A stretch of 64,000 nucleotides of DNA from Christiangramia crocea (GCF_022410465.1 NZ_JAJSON010000025.1:310001-374000); one strand, 5' to 3'; counted from the first letter of the stretch, positions 1-12,400 are shown. Notes: generated from the letters alone by a model not told the origin. Program-made: numbers and translations.

Positions 1-98
1 TTACAAAAACTTCAAAAAAAAACCAGTGCAAAGAAGATTCTGCTAAGAAGTAGCGTAGAAAGTCAAATTAGATAATAATATAACTTTGAGAATTATCA

Positions 99-607
99 AC
101 CATTACCGCCATTATCGGAGGTCAATATGATTAAGTATACTTTTCAAGGCCAAAATCTTTCAAATATTTCAGTATCCATCTCAGGTTTGTATCAACGGTC
201 TCTACCATCTCCCCATAAACAGAATTGTTCAGATATTCATTCCTATCTTTTCCTTTTAATAAGTATCGAAACCGGTAAATTTCCCTCCTTTATACACTGA
301 CTGTTCGCCACCAAGATGGGGCTCTTGTAGGTTCATCAAACTTTCATTTAGATGATCCTCAAAGGCATCGTCCATCGCAAACAATTCTATATTTTTATCA
401 GCCTGCAAAGTCTGGTTAGCCACTCCTCTTTGTCAATCACATCCCAAAGAGTCTTATTTGAAATTACTTCGTGCTGAAGGCCATGAGTTACCTGACTCTA
501 AGTATTTATTGCGACCACGCCTATTAATAGAAAGCTAATTACCATTTTCTTCTTTTCACTTCATAAGTAAAAAACAATAGCATTACTATAATACTTTTAG
601 ATTTCAT
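99..607 (-). pseudogene. decayed S1 sulfatase remnant
   Basis: No intact frame survives, but reading the minus strand gives pieces of a sulfatase in collinear order. A signal-like start (MKSKSIIVMLLFF) at 607 runs into a stop. Further on comes a segment MDDAFEDHLNESL, then NSVYGEMVETVDTNL (the conserved helix before the second metal site), and finally TSDNGG at 117-122 and below, which is the S1 metal-ligand motif. These lie in different frames, so there are at least two frameshifts. The N-terminal part with the formylglycine cysteine motif is missing, which implies an internal deletion. It sits downstream of the intact sulfatases on the same strand, as a worn-out member of the same cluster. 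The sulfatase identity is inferred from short motifs. Confidence 0.65.
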
Positions 608-673
608 TTTGATTTCCTCCAATCTTCTCTGTACTTTATAGTATTTATAATACCTTCTAACTAAGCTATTAGC

Positions 674-1378
674 TTAAAAAATATGCCCCAATTTTAATGA
701 TTTTTCATACCTGCCCATGTTGAACTTATAAAGAAAAGCTCCTTTTCTACTGGTAGATTTATCTTTTTCGTTCAGCTTCTTTAGCATTTTTAAGGAACCC
801 ACCTTTTTGCGGAAGTTCCTTTCATCAAATTCAGTTCTGAAGATAGCTTCATACAACTTTTGCAACTGAGTAAATGTAAATTTCTCCGGAAGAAGTTTTA
901 ACCCTATGGGTTTATGTCTGGCATCTTGTTTTAATTGTAAAAATGCATCTTTTACCATTTCGTCATGGTCCAGGATAAGATTTGGAACTTCATCTATTTC
1001 AAACCAACGAGCATCATACTCCTTAGTTTCATCCATAACATGATCTGGAATATTAATTAGTGCATAATACGCTATAGAAATAAAACGACAACCAGGCTCT
1101 CTATTCTTTTTCCCATAAGTTTTTAATTGCTGCATGAACACTTTATCTAATCCTGTACTTTCTTTCAAAATTCTTTGTGCGGCTGCATCAATATCCTCAT
1201 TAAGTCTTATCGAACTTCCTATGAGAGACCATTCTCCCTTCATAGGTTCTATCTTTCTTTTAAAAAGAAGCAATTTCAGTTTTTGTTCTTCAAACCCAAG
1301 AATTATACAATCGGTAGCAATATGTAATTTCTCGTTATTGTCATAGCGACCATTCTCGTCTATTTTCTTCATATGCAT
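674..1378 (-). CDS. Nudix-domain transcriptional regulator (NrtR/AraR-like)
   Basis: This 234-aa protein has an N-terminal Nudix fold (about residues 15-145) and a C-terminal winged-helix-like region (about 155-225, KFTFTQLQKLYEAIF). That is the layout of the NrtR/AraR Nudix-related regulators, which bind a sugar or nucleotide ligand and control carbohydrate genes in Bacteroidetes. The Nudix box at residues 54-76 is degenerate: where a hydrolase has REUxEE this protein has RILKES, so two of three metal-binding glutamates are gone. That favours ligand sensing over catalysis. It lies 79 bp beyond the last sulfatase of the polysaccharide locus, on the same strand, and may be a local regulator of monosaccharide use. 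No signal peptide is seen. The target site is unknown. Confidence 0.75.
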   Translation of the reverse strand: MHMKKIDENGRYDNNEKLHIATDCIILGFEEQKLKLLLFKRKIEPMKGEWSLIGSSIRLNEDIDAAAQRILKESTGLDKVFMQQLKTYGKKNREPGCRFISIAYYALINIPDHVMDETKEYDARWFEIDEVPNLILDHDEMVKDAFLQLKQDARHKPIGLKLLPEKFTFTQLQKLYEAIFRTEFDERNFRKKVGSLKMLKKLNEKDKSTSRKGAFLYKFNMGRYEKSLKLGHIF

Positions 1379-1457
1379 TCAGTTTTAGAATCCTGCATGG
1401 ATGGTTAACATTACTTCATCATAATTTCTTTGTACTAAAAGGGTTCATGCTATTATT

Positions 1458-2915
1458 TTACTGATATTTCTCTGAATTTATTCTGCGCATCGTATAAGGA
1501 TCGGCATATTCAACAGGTTTATTCTGCATAAGTTGCCTATGTATATAATAAGTAACTTCCATCCAGTCACTCTCTTCGGCCCACAAAGGCTTTCTGATTT
1601 GAGATTCCCAGGATTCAAGTTCTTTCATCAGATTCTGATGAATTGCAGGTTCCCGGGTAGAAAGATCCTGGGTTTCACCCCGATCATTTTCCAGGTCGTA
1701 CAACACAGAACCATAATTTTTAAGTCTAACAACCTTATTATCGCCTATCCTTACGGCTGCCTCCTCTAATTTGCGCCAAAACAATTTCTCATGCGGATCT
1801 CCCTGCTTCTCCCCTTTTAGAAAAGGAATCAGGTTAACCCCGTCAAGCTTCAGAGAATCTGTTTTTATTCCTGCCGCAGCAAGGGATGTAGGGAAAATAT
1901 CAAGAGACGAAGTAAGCCCTTCAAAAGTCTCCCTTCCCTCTATATTCCCAGGCCAGCTTAAAATAAAGGGTACGCGATGGCCCCCTTCAAATTCATTGCC
2001 TTTCCAGCCTTTTAAATCTCCATTCTCTGATTGATTATTATGAGCTCCTCCATTATCGCTCAGGAAATAGATTAATGTGTTCTCAAGCAGTCCAAGTTCC
2101 TTTAATTTTTTTCTAAGTTTTCCCACATTTTCGTCTAGTGACCACGTCATAGCGGCCAGCTCCTTACGGGGATGATTTTTATATTTTTCAAGGTCATCTT
2201 TCTTGGCCTCCATAGGAGTATGCACAGCATTATAAGCCAAATACATAAAGAATGGCTGGTCTCTGTTTTCCTCCACATATTGTACAGCCCTGTCTCCTAA
2301 GATGTCGGTTAGGTAACCTTTAAACCCTACGCGTTTTCCATTATGCTGGAGCATTTTATTTTCGGAAGGATCTTTTAACGGAAAATAAGAACGGCTTCCG
2401 GCTAAAAAGCCATAAAATTCATCAAAGCCTCTATTGTTGGGATGATCGGAGGCTTCGCTTCCTAAATGCCATTTTCCCAAGGCTATGGTCTTATAACTGT
2501 TTTGTTTAAAAATTCCGGCCATTGTTATAGCATCGGGAGACAGGCCAATATCTCCTGAACTGCCATCTCCTGTTCCGTTTGCTTCAAACCCCATTCTTTG
2601 CTGATATCTTCCCGTTATTAAACCCGCCCTGGAAGGTGCACAAACCGTTGCAGTCACATGAGCATCGGTAAATATTACCCCATCAGCGGCCAAAGCATCA
2701 ATCTCGGGAGTATCAAGATCATCACTGCCCATAAATCCAAAATCTATATAACCAGCATCATCGGCCACAATAACAATAATGTTTGGACGCACAACCTCCT
2801 CCTCTGCGTCAAAAACAGCGAGGGAATTATCATGTGTCTTTCCTTTACACGAGAATAATATTATCCATACATGTAATAAGACAGCAACCCTTATAGTAAT
2901 ATTCTTATTGATCAT
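1458..2915 (-). CDS. S1 family sulfatase lipoprotein
   Basis: This 485-aa sulfatase hydrolyses a sulfate ester on a glycan. A lipobox (LFSC) puts the acylated cysteine at residue 23, so it is probably membrane anchored. Asp52-Asp53 (VADDAGY) are the metal ligands. Cys92 in VCAPSRAGLITG is the residue converted to formylglycine. The second metal site is FLSDNGG. The sequence around the catalytic motif (GRYQQRMGFE) and the GKWHLG block resemble the marine S1_19-type sulfatases and its neighbour at 14051-15460, but the subfamily is not certain. It is the last intact sulfatase of the minus-strand arm, with a 103-bp gap to the upstream gene. The cysteine-type site requires an anSME maturase, which is not encoded in this window. 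Confidence 0.93.
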   Translation of the reverse strand: MINKNITIRVAVLLHVWIILFSCKGKTHDNSLAVFDAEEEVVRPNIIVIVADDAGYIDFGFMGSDDLDTPEIDALAADGVIFTDAHVTATVCAPSRAGLITGRYQQRMGFEANGTGDGSSGDIGLSPDAITMAGIFKQNSYKTIALGKWHLGSEASDHPNNRGFDEFYGFLAGSRSYFPLKDPSENKMLQHNGKRVGFKGYLTDILGDRAVQYVEENRDQPFFMYLAYNAVHTPMEAKKDDLEKYKNHPRKELAAMTWSLDENVGKLRKKLKELGLLENTLIYFLSDNGGAHNNQSENGDLKGWKGNEFEGGHRVPFILSWPGNIEGRETFEGLTSSLDIFPTSLAAAGIKTDSLKLDGVNLIPFLKGEKQGDPHEKLFWRKLEEAAVRIGDNKVVRLKNYGSVLYDLENDRGETQDLSTREPAIHQNLMKELESWESQIRKPLWAEESDWMEVTYYIHRQLMQNKPVEYADPYTMRRINSEKYQ

Positions 2916-3018
2916 ATCTCATTCTTTATTTCAATTTTAAATACCTGTAATGTTCAGGATTTCATTCTGTAGGGGTTGGAGTCGAGTTCTCTATGATCCA
3001 TACCGAAAAAATTCATCT

Positions 3019-4554
3019 TTAATTGGTGGTTTCTAATGTTTTATCAATTTCTGTCCACTCAGGATTTGGCTTGAGTTCCCTGTCATAATTTTTATCGAGC
3101 CAGTTAGATAGCATTAACTTCATCATTTCCGCTTTTTCGGGTAACTCTTCAATAAGGTTATTTTTTTCACTTATATCATTCTCCAGATCATATAGCTCAT
3201 ATGCATCCAGTTCAAGATCATGGATAAGTTTTAGATCACCATATCTAACCGCACTTGCCGGATTTCCTCCCTGATTTCCGTAATGTGGATAATGAAAGAA
3301 AAGCGGTCTTGGATCTTCTGGATTTTGTCCGTTAAGGATTAAAGACAGGTCCATTCCATCGATATCGGAATAGGTATTTTTTACACCCGCATACTGTAGT
3401 AAAGTGGGAAAAATATCGGCACCGGTTATTGGCACATGGCTTACAATACCTCTTGTTTGGTCGGGTTGTTTAATAAAAAACGGAACTCTTATGCCCCCTT
3501 CATAGGTCCACCCTTTTCCTTTTGAAAGAGGCAAATTGGAAGTAGGCGATCCTTCCTTGGTAGAAAGTCCCCCGTTATCTGATATAAATACGATTAAAGT
3601 ATGATTATACTCCCCATTTTCCTTCAGGTATGAAATAATTCTTCCCACGTTTTCATCTAAAGACCTCACCATGGCTGCATAGGTTGGATTAGCTTGTTTT
3701 ATCCGTTCCTTATATTCTTTCGGATTTCCGCTTGCGGCCTTCATCCACTCCTGATCTTTCAGGAACTCTTCATCCTGGGTGATTCCCATAATTTCCCGTT
3801 TATCCCGGTAATCATCTATATCTTTTTCTTTTGCCATCAACGGTCCATGAACCGAATAATAGGAGAGACAAACAAAAAAAGGTTTGCTATTATCTCTGTT
3901 CTGAAGTATGGAAATAGTTTCTGAAGTCAACCTGTCTGGCAGGTGTTCACCCACCGGTCCGTCTTTTAGTCGGGGATTTCCGTAGGGCGAGAAATATCCA
4001 TTAGCATCTCCGCTTTTATTAGGACTGCCTTTAGACCAACCCGCTATGTTGATATTATAACCCTGAAATTCGGGCCAGAATTCTTCGGTTTCACCCAGAT
4101 GCCATTTCCCAATAAATGCAGTGGAATAGCCATTAGGTTTCAAGGCCTCGGCTATGGTAGTCTCTTCAAGTTTGAGTTCATAATCGGTATCGGGAACTAT
4201 CCAACGATCATTAGGAGTGGTCCCCTTGTAAGCTTTTCTGCCCTTAATCCAGTCTGTGACACCCGTTTTTACAGGATATTTACCCGTTTGTATACTGGCC
4301 CTTGAGGGCGAACAAACCGGACAATTGGCATAACCATCTGTAAAGATAACGCCATCTCTTGCCAGACGATCGAGATTGGGAGTCTCATAAAATGAACTTC
4401 CGTAAACTCCAAGATCTGTATATCCAAGATCATCGGCTATAATTAGTAAGATGTTGGGTTTTTCCTGGACCGGTGCCTGCGCATGGGTAATCCCGGTGCA
4501 TAAAATCATTGCCACCAGAATCAGCATATAACCAAAGTTTTTATTCCGTATCAT
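3019..4554 (-). CDS. S1 family sulfatase (arylsulfatase A-like), secreted
   Basis: This 511-aa sulfatase has a cleavable signal peptide (about residues 1-26, ending in THAQA). Metal ligands are at Asp41-Asp42 (IADDLGY), the formylglycine cysteine is Cys81 in PVCSPSRASIQTG, and the second metal site is FISDNGG. The segment after the active site (KTGVTDWIKGR) is characteristic of a group of Bacteroidetes sulfatases that I would place near S1_16, several of which act on galactose 4-sulfate. That specificity is an inference from one motif. Its start overlaps the 3' end of the upstream sulfatase by 14 bp, so the two are translationally coupled. Unlike its neighbours it lacks a lipobox cysteine, which suggests a periplasmic, soluble location. 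Confidence 0.93.
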   Translation of the reverse strand: MIRNKNFGYMLILVAMILCTGITHAQAPVQEKPNILLIIADDLGYTDLGVYGSSFYETPNLDRLARDGVIFTDGYANCPVCSPSRASIQTGKYPVKTGVTDWIKGRKAYKGTTPNDRWIVPDTDYELKLEETTIAEALKPNGYSTAFIGKWHLGETEEFWPEFQGYNINIAGWSKGSPNKSGDANGYFSPYGNPRLKDGPVGEHLPDRLTSETISILQNRDNSKPFFVCLSYYSVHGPLMAKEKDIDDYRDKREIMGITQDEEFLKDQEWMKAASGNPKEYKERIKQANPTYAAMVRSLDENVGRIISYLKENGEYNHTLIVFISDNGGLSTKEGSPTSNLPLSKGKGWTYEGGIRVPFFIKQPDQTRGIVSHVPITGADIFPTLLQYAGVKNTYSDIDGMDLSLILNGQNPEDPRPLFFHYPHYGNQGGNPASAVRYGDLKLIHDLELDAYELYDLENDISEKNNLIEELPEKAEMMKLMLSNWLDKNYDRELKPNPEWTEIDKTLETTN

Positions 4555-6010
4555 TCTTTATGTTTAATTCTTTCATCCAGTAATTTACCATTTGCTCATC
4601 TGTATAATCTTCTGGCAGGCCTCTTTCTTTCAGCATATTAGATCTTCTCGACATCGCATTTTCTTCTGCCGCTTTAATTTCATCGCGATCCTCAGGGTAG
4701 GTGCCCAGATCATATTTCGCCACCCAATCGTTTAGAATATCCCTGTATTTTTTAAGCTCATCCCGATAAGTTTCAGACTCGGCAAGATTATTCACCTCAT
4801 AAGGGTCTTTGCTCAGGTCATAAAATTCCTCTTCAGGGCGCTCGTCACTTATAAATCTTTTCTGATCCGCGTTAAGTTTTCCCTGCTTATCCAAAAACCT
4901 TAGTAGAGGCAAAGCCGGATAACGCATTTCCTTATACACATTAGCCTGAGTATAAGGTTTGTCTGGAAAATAATTATGTATGTATTTGAATTTATCGCTT
5001 CGCACCGCCCTTATACGGTCTTCTGTCTCATCCCTTCTATCACGCATGGTAAACACATAATCTCTTTCTACATCTTCGAATAGAAAATCCTGCCCCTGCA
5101 TATGGGACGGCGGTTCTATACCCGCCAGTTTCAATGTAGAAAAGGGAATATCTATATTGCTTACAAGTTCTTCTGAAACGCTTCCAGCTCCTTTTCCGTC
5201 AGGCCATCTTACCATGAAAGGAGTATTGGTCCCGGGATCATATAAAAATTGTTTTGCTCTGGCATGCGGTCTTCCCTGATCACCAAAAAAGAATATTATG
5301 GTTTTATCTAGCAAGCCATCCTCTTCCAGTTGGTCCAGGATTTCTCCAACCTGACGATCGGCAAGCTGAACGGTTTCCAGGTACATTGCCCAATCCTTTC
5401 TGATTAAGGGATGGTCCGGATAATATGGTGGTATTTTCACCTTATCCGGGTTAACCGGATGAAGACTATCGTGATGGAAAGGACGGTGTGGCAAAAAGAT
5501 CTGCACCTGAGAAAAGAACTTACTACTGTCTGGTCTTTGTCTCCAGTGACCGCCATCATACATCTCACTGGCTTTGTATTTAAAATTATAATCGGTCTTG
5601 CCTCCTTTGGCCTTTGGATTTCCATTTCCATTGCTCACAAAATAACCAGCTTCTTTAAAATATTCGGTAATTGGTTGAATACTGTCCGGTAGTTCCTTTT
5701 TATAACTTGTACGGTGTTGGTGAGCATCAATACTCACCGGGTACATCCCGGTAATTATACCTGAGCGGCTGGCCGAGCATACAGCAGTGGTAGTAAACAT
5801 TTTCTTGTACACTACCGATTCTGAAGCCAGACGGTCCAGATTGGGAGTGTAAACATCAGTTCCAAAGGCTCCGATATCCGTTCCCAGATCATCGGCTATT
5901 ATCCAGAGAATATTGTAATCGGTTTCGGCAACTTCAATTGTGTCGGAGGTTTCCTTTCCTTTACAACCGGCTATTAGAAGAATTGTTAAATAAAAAACTA
6001 AATTTTTCAT
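4541..6010 (-). CDS. S1 family sulfatase lipoprotein with CSASR active site (sulfamidase/S1_8-like)
   Basis: This 489-aa sulfatase lipoprotein has Cys16 in a LIAGC lipobox. Metal ligands are Asp40-Asp41. The catalytic motif is AVCSASRSG with Cys78: alanine replaces the usual proline, which is still allowed by the C-x-A/P-S-R rule and is common in heparan N-sulfatase-like enzymes. The later metal site reads FFGDQGR instead of the more common SDNG. The downstream block LPHRPFHHDS is also typical of the sulfamidase-like branch. A different bond or sugar position from the other five sulfatases is therefore likely. The start is 2 bp from the stop of the upstream sulfatase and the gene overlaps the downstream one by 14 bp, so it sits inside a tight operon. 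Confidence 0.92.
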   Translation of the reverse strand: MKNLVFYLTILLIAGCKGKETSDTIEVAETDYNILWIIADDLGTDIGAFGTDVYTPNLDRLASESVVYKKMFTTTAVCSASRSGIITGMYPVSIDAHQHRTSYKKELPDSIQPITEYFKEAGYFVSNGNGNPKAKGGKTDYNFKYKASEMYDGGHWRQRPDSSKFFSQVQIFLPHRPFHHDSLHPVNPDKVKIPPYYPDHPLIRKDWAMYLETVQLADRQVGEILDQLEEDGLLDKTIIFFFGDQGRPHARAKQFLYDPGTNTPFMVRWPDGKGAGSVSEELVSNIDIPFSTLKLAGIEPPSHMQGQDFLFEDVERDYVFTMRDRRDETEDRIRAVRSDKFKYIHNYFPDKPYTQANVYKEMRYPALPLLRFLDKQGKLNADQKRFISDERPEEEFYDLSKDPYEVNNLAESETYRDELKKYRDILNDWVAKYDLGTYPEDRDEIKAAEENAMSRRSNMLKERGLPEDYTDEQMVNYWMKELNIKNDTE

Positions 6011-6012
6011 GA

Positions 6013-7458
6013 CTATTTTTTTAATCGAGGGTGAAATTTAAGTACAAAGTTAGGGTCATCGGTACGTGCTTCATTGAAAAGAGCTTCCATTTCAGCTACA
6101 ATTTCGGGATGTTCGGCAGCAAGATCATGCTCTTCTCTTTTATCGGTTTCCAGGTCATAGAGTTCCACCGGTTTATTCAGGATCCTTATCGCTTTCCATT
6201 TCCCCTTTCGAATAGCCTGAATAGGTCCTTCCCATTCATTGAATTCCCAGTATAAATACTCATGTTTTTTCTGACCAGGTTCTCCTAAAAGAGTTGGTAA
6301 ATAGGAGATCCCGTCAAGATCCTTTTCGGTAGGATCTATTCCGGCAATATCGCAGGCCGTTGGAAGAAAATCCCAGAAAGCCGAAATATGATCGGTCTCT
6401 GAACCGGGGGTGATCTGTCTTGGCCATCTGGCGATAAAAGGAATTCTTATCCCTCCTTCGTAAAGGTCTCTTTTATGACCTTTAAATACTCCATTACTAT
6501 TAAAGAAGCCTCTGTCATATTCATGGCCATTATCACTGGTGAAAATCACTAGGGTATTTTCATCAATGTTGAGTGATTTCAGTAAAGCAAAAAGGCGTCC
6601 CATATCGCGATCCATCCTGGAAACCATTCCTGCGTAAGTTGCATTTCCATCCTCATCATGTTGATAGCCTCCTTTTCTGGATTTTAAGGTCCTTTCTTCC
6701 CAATTCTTCCTTTTGTAGGGCTCCTTGGATTCTTCAGGAACCGTTAATTCATAATGAGGAAGGGTAAAGGCCAGATAAAGGAAAAATGGCACATCCTTTT
6801 TCTCCTTAACGTACTGCAAAGCTTTATTCACAAAAAGATCGTGAGAATAAACACCTATCTTCTCGTGGGTCATATTACCTGTATAAAAGGGTTTATTATT
6901 CTCATAAAGAGTATCTGGATAGTAATGGTGTGCGGTTTTATGCTTTCTATAACCAAAGAAATAATCGAAGCCCTGATTTAGCGGCATACTTTTCGTGTCG
7001 GCTTCCGCAAGTCCCCATTTACCTATGATGGCTGTATTATATCCTGCACGTTTCAGCTCCTCGGCTACAGTTACATCTCCGGGGCGAATGTCTATGGGTT
7101 TACCGCTAGCCGTCCATCTGGGATTTCCTCTCACAGTACTATGTCCCATATGGAAACCGGTCATAAGAGAGGCGCGGGAAGGCATGCATACCGTAGAGCC
7201 CGCATAATGCCGGTTAAATTTTATGCCTTCTAAAGCCATTTGATCTATATTAGGGGTCTTAATCTTTTCCTGGCCATAGACTCCAAGATCTCCATAGCCA
7301 AGGTCATCTGCCATTACATAAATAATATTTGGTTTTTTTTTTGCCAGCTTTTTATTGGTATCAGACTGGGCTCTACAGGCAACTGAAAGAAATAACAGCG
7401 CAAGTAAGCAAAGACGGTTAGTGAAAGTCTTCAAGAAATTAAATCTCTCTATAAACAT
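6013..7458 (-). CDS. S1 family sulfatase lipoprotein
   Basis: This 481-aa sulfatase has an N-terminal hydrophobic segment ending in SVAC (Cys28), a probable lipobox. Asp51-Asp52 (MADDLGYGD) are metal ligands, Cys91 in TVCMPSRASLMTG is the formylglycine precursor, and FTSDNGHE is the second metal site. The stretch GFHMGHSTVRGNP after the active site is shared by a clade often annotated near S1_20. The substrate is not predictable from this alone. It lies 19 bp downstream of the GH43-like gene and 2 bp upstream of the next sulfatase. A poly-lysine stretch (residues 36-42) follows the lipid anchor as a linker. Confidence 0.92.
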   Translation of the reverse strand: MFIERFNFLKTFTNRLCLLALLFLSVACRAQSDTNKKLAKKKPNIIYVMADDLGYGDLGVYGQEKIKTPNIDQMALEGIKFNRHYAGSTVCMPSRASLMTGFHMGHSTVRGNPRWTASGKPIDIRPGDVTVAEELKRAGYNTAIIGKWGLAEADTKSMPLNQGFDYFFGYRKHKTAHHYYPDTLYENNKPFYTGNMTHEKIGVYSHDLFVNKALQYVKEKKDVPFFLYLAFTLPHYELTVPEESKEPYKRKNWEERTLKSRKGGYQHDEDGNATYAGMVSRMDRDMGRLFALLKSLNIDENTLVIFTSDNGHEYDRGFFNSNGVFKGHKRDLYEGGIRIPFIARWPRQITPGSETDHISAFWDFLPTACDIAGIDPTEKDLDGISYLPTLLGEPGQKKHEYLYWEFNEWEGPIQAIRKGKWKAIRILNKPVELYDLETDKREEHDLAAEHPEIVAEMEALFNEARTDDPNFVLKFHPRLKK

Positions 7459-7477
7459 ATACTTATTAGTTTTTTAT

Positions 7478-8644
7478 TTATTCATTTTCTTTTTGATCAA
7501 AAAAATCCAGATCCCATTCATCATACCATTTAAGTACTGGCTTGCCCTCCTCGAAATGAACAGGAAGCCATATATACCTGCCGTCTATAGGATCTTCAGG
7601 TCGCCAGCGGTCTGCCATAAAAATAAAAGCACCATTTTTTCCCTGAACGGGTAGTATAAAAGTACTCTGTGATGAAAATGTTCTTTTCTTATCCTCTTCT
7701 GTTCCTCTAACCGGATTCCCCAGAGGTTTCCAAGGTCCAAGAACAGAATCGGCCTTAAAGGACCGAGCCGCGTTAGGCCTCCATCCGGTTAGGTCCGAAG
7801 TGATCATATAATAAGTATCCTGATATTTAAATATGGCCGGAGCCTCATTCTGACCATCAGGCTGCACCCTAACATACTTTCCGGTAAAATCAAGATAATC
7901 GTCTGTTAATTCTGAAATGTGTAGGGTTTGATTTTCTTCAGAAGAATGGATATGGTAAGCAGTTCCGTCATCATCTACAAAAACTGTCATATCTCTTGCC
8001 ATCTGGCCCTTTTCGAAATCTCTTCTAACAAAATATCCCTTTTTTAAGGCCTCATGCCAGGGATCTGAATGCCATCTTAAAGAATCCAGCCCAGGCTTTG
8101 GTTGTCTCCAGTCCTCCTTAAAGTTTTCCGGCCAGAGACCTGCATTCGGCCTAAAGGATTTTAGGTATTGATAAGGACCGGTTACATGTTCGCTTACGGC
8201 AACTCCTGTTCTGGCTGCTTCGTATCCCTGCCCCTTCAATTCTAAATGAAACCACATTACATATTTCCCAGTTTTCTCATTAAAAACCACCTTGGGTCTT
8301 TCCATAACACTACCTGCTGTAATCTCAGAATCAGGATCTTTGGAAACCGAAAGAGCCACTCCTTCATCTTTCCAGTTGTAAAGGTCTTTTGAACTGTAAA
8401 CTTTAACTCCAACCTGAGCATTATTCGTGGATCCTTTATGTTCTCCAAACCAGAAATATGTATCGTTCTTAAATAATATTCCACCGCCATGAGCGTTGAT
8501 GTGAGTTCCTTTGTTATCTTTCCATAACTCACCAGGAACAAAGGAATTATAGGCGAAATTCTGCCCAAACATAATGCATCCCTGCAATAGAAATGTCATC
8601 ACTAAAATGACGGAATTAATCCTTATTTTTTTTAATAGTCCCAT
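7478..8644 (-). CDS. GH43-like glycosidase (exo-galactosidase clade), lipoprotein
   Basis: This 388-aa protein is predicted to be a five-bladed propeller glycosidase. It has an N-terminal hydrophobic segment ending in LLQGC (Cys23), a probable lipobox. The segment THINAHGGGILFKNDTYFW (about residues 47-65) matches the first blade of GH43 enzymes of the exo-beta-1,3-galactanase type (subfamily 24) and relatives (subfamily 34). The usual GH43 base aspartate is replaced here by the INAH sequence, as in subfamily 24, which works with an atypical base. Later blades carry RDMTVFVDDDGTAYHI and APAIFKYQDTYYMITS. It lies 24 bp downstream of the GH2 gene and 19 bp upstream of a sulfatase. Together they suggest removal of galactose from a sulfated galactan or arabinogalactan. 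The subfamily is uncertain. Confidence 0.8.
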   Translation of the reverse strand: MGLLKKIRINSVILVMTFLLQGCIMFGQNFAYNSFVPGELWKDNKGTHINAHGGGILFKNDTYFWFGEHKGSTNNAQVGVKVYSSKDLYNWKDEGVALSVSKDPDSEITAGSVMERPKVVFNEKTGKYVMWFHLELKGQGYEAARTGVAVSEHVTGPYQYLKSFRPNAGLWPENFKEDWRQPKPGLDSLRWHSDPWHEALKKGYFVRRDFEKGQMARDMTVFVDDDGTAYHIHSSEENQTLHISELTDDYLDFTGKYVRVQPDGQNEAPAIFKYQDTYYMITSDLTGWRPNAARSFKADSVLGPWKPLGNPVRGTEEDKKRTFSSQSTFILPVQGKNGAFIFMADRWRPEDPIDGRYIWLPVHFEEGKPVLKWYDEWDLDFFDQKENE

Positions 8645-8668
8645 TTAACAATAATCTTTATTGTCTTA

Positions 8669-11863
<3,195 letters not shown>

Positions 11864-11965
11864 TCAATTTTGGGAACACAGGTTTTATAGGTAAACCTGT
11901 TATTTTATTTAATCAAACAACCAAACCATTTTATAAGGCTATAGATCATTCTATTTTAACTTCTG

Positions 11966-12095
11966 AAAAGAGAATTGAACTCCGGAATTCTTAATTTGTA
12001 CTGACTAATCCAAATACTCAAAATGAATGTCAGATCTTCCAACTAATTGACTATTCCTAACTATTTCAAGATTGAAATTCCGGAGAATTCTCTTT
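11966..12095. repeat. imperfect inverted repeat flanking the lost SusCD junction
   Basis: The arm at 11966-11990 (AAAAGAGAATTGAACTCCGG and on) recurs in reverse complement at 12075-12095 (ATTCCGGAGAATTCTCTTT). About 85 bp lies between the arms, and the left arm has a few extra bases. The pair sits in the 267-bp gap between the GH2 start and the SusD remnant. It could be a small mobile-element scar or part of the GH2 leader. No coding capacity is seen between the arms. Confidence 0.45.
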
Positions 12096-12127
12096 GATAA
12101 AAATTAAACAAACACATATATCATTTT

Positions 12128-12400
12128 TTACCTGTAACCATTATTGGATGGATCAGATTCCAGTAAATTAGGATTTAATAATATCTGATCCTCAGGTATT
12201 GGCAATAACACATATTTTGGCTGAATATTTACGCCAGGATTATGAAAAGGTCTGTACTCTGTATTTTTCACAGTCTCGACTAGAATTCCCCACCTAATCA
12301 AATCCATTCTACGTTGTCCTTCCCCGGCTAATTCAAATTTACGCTCGTCATACAAAGCCTGTCTGAATTCCTCCTGACTTTTCCATTTTCTACATGTCTT
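12128..12400 (-). pseudogene. C-terminal remnant of a SusD/RagB gene
   Basis: The last roughly 90 residues of a SusD-type lipoprotein survive. The hallmark EEFRQALYDERKFELAGEG and QRRMDLIRWG are clear, and the C-terminal LLPIPEDQILLNPNL matches the usual SusD ending (compare PIPLSELDANPNLTQNPG in the intact SusD of this locus). The frame continues upstream to about 12400 and then shows no SusD similarity, so some 80 percent of the gene is gone together with any SusC partner. The 79 bp between the end of this similarity and the sulfatase stop at 12479 holds nothing recognisable. It marks a deletion inside the polysaccharide locus. Confidence 0.85.
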
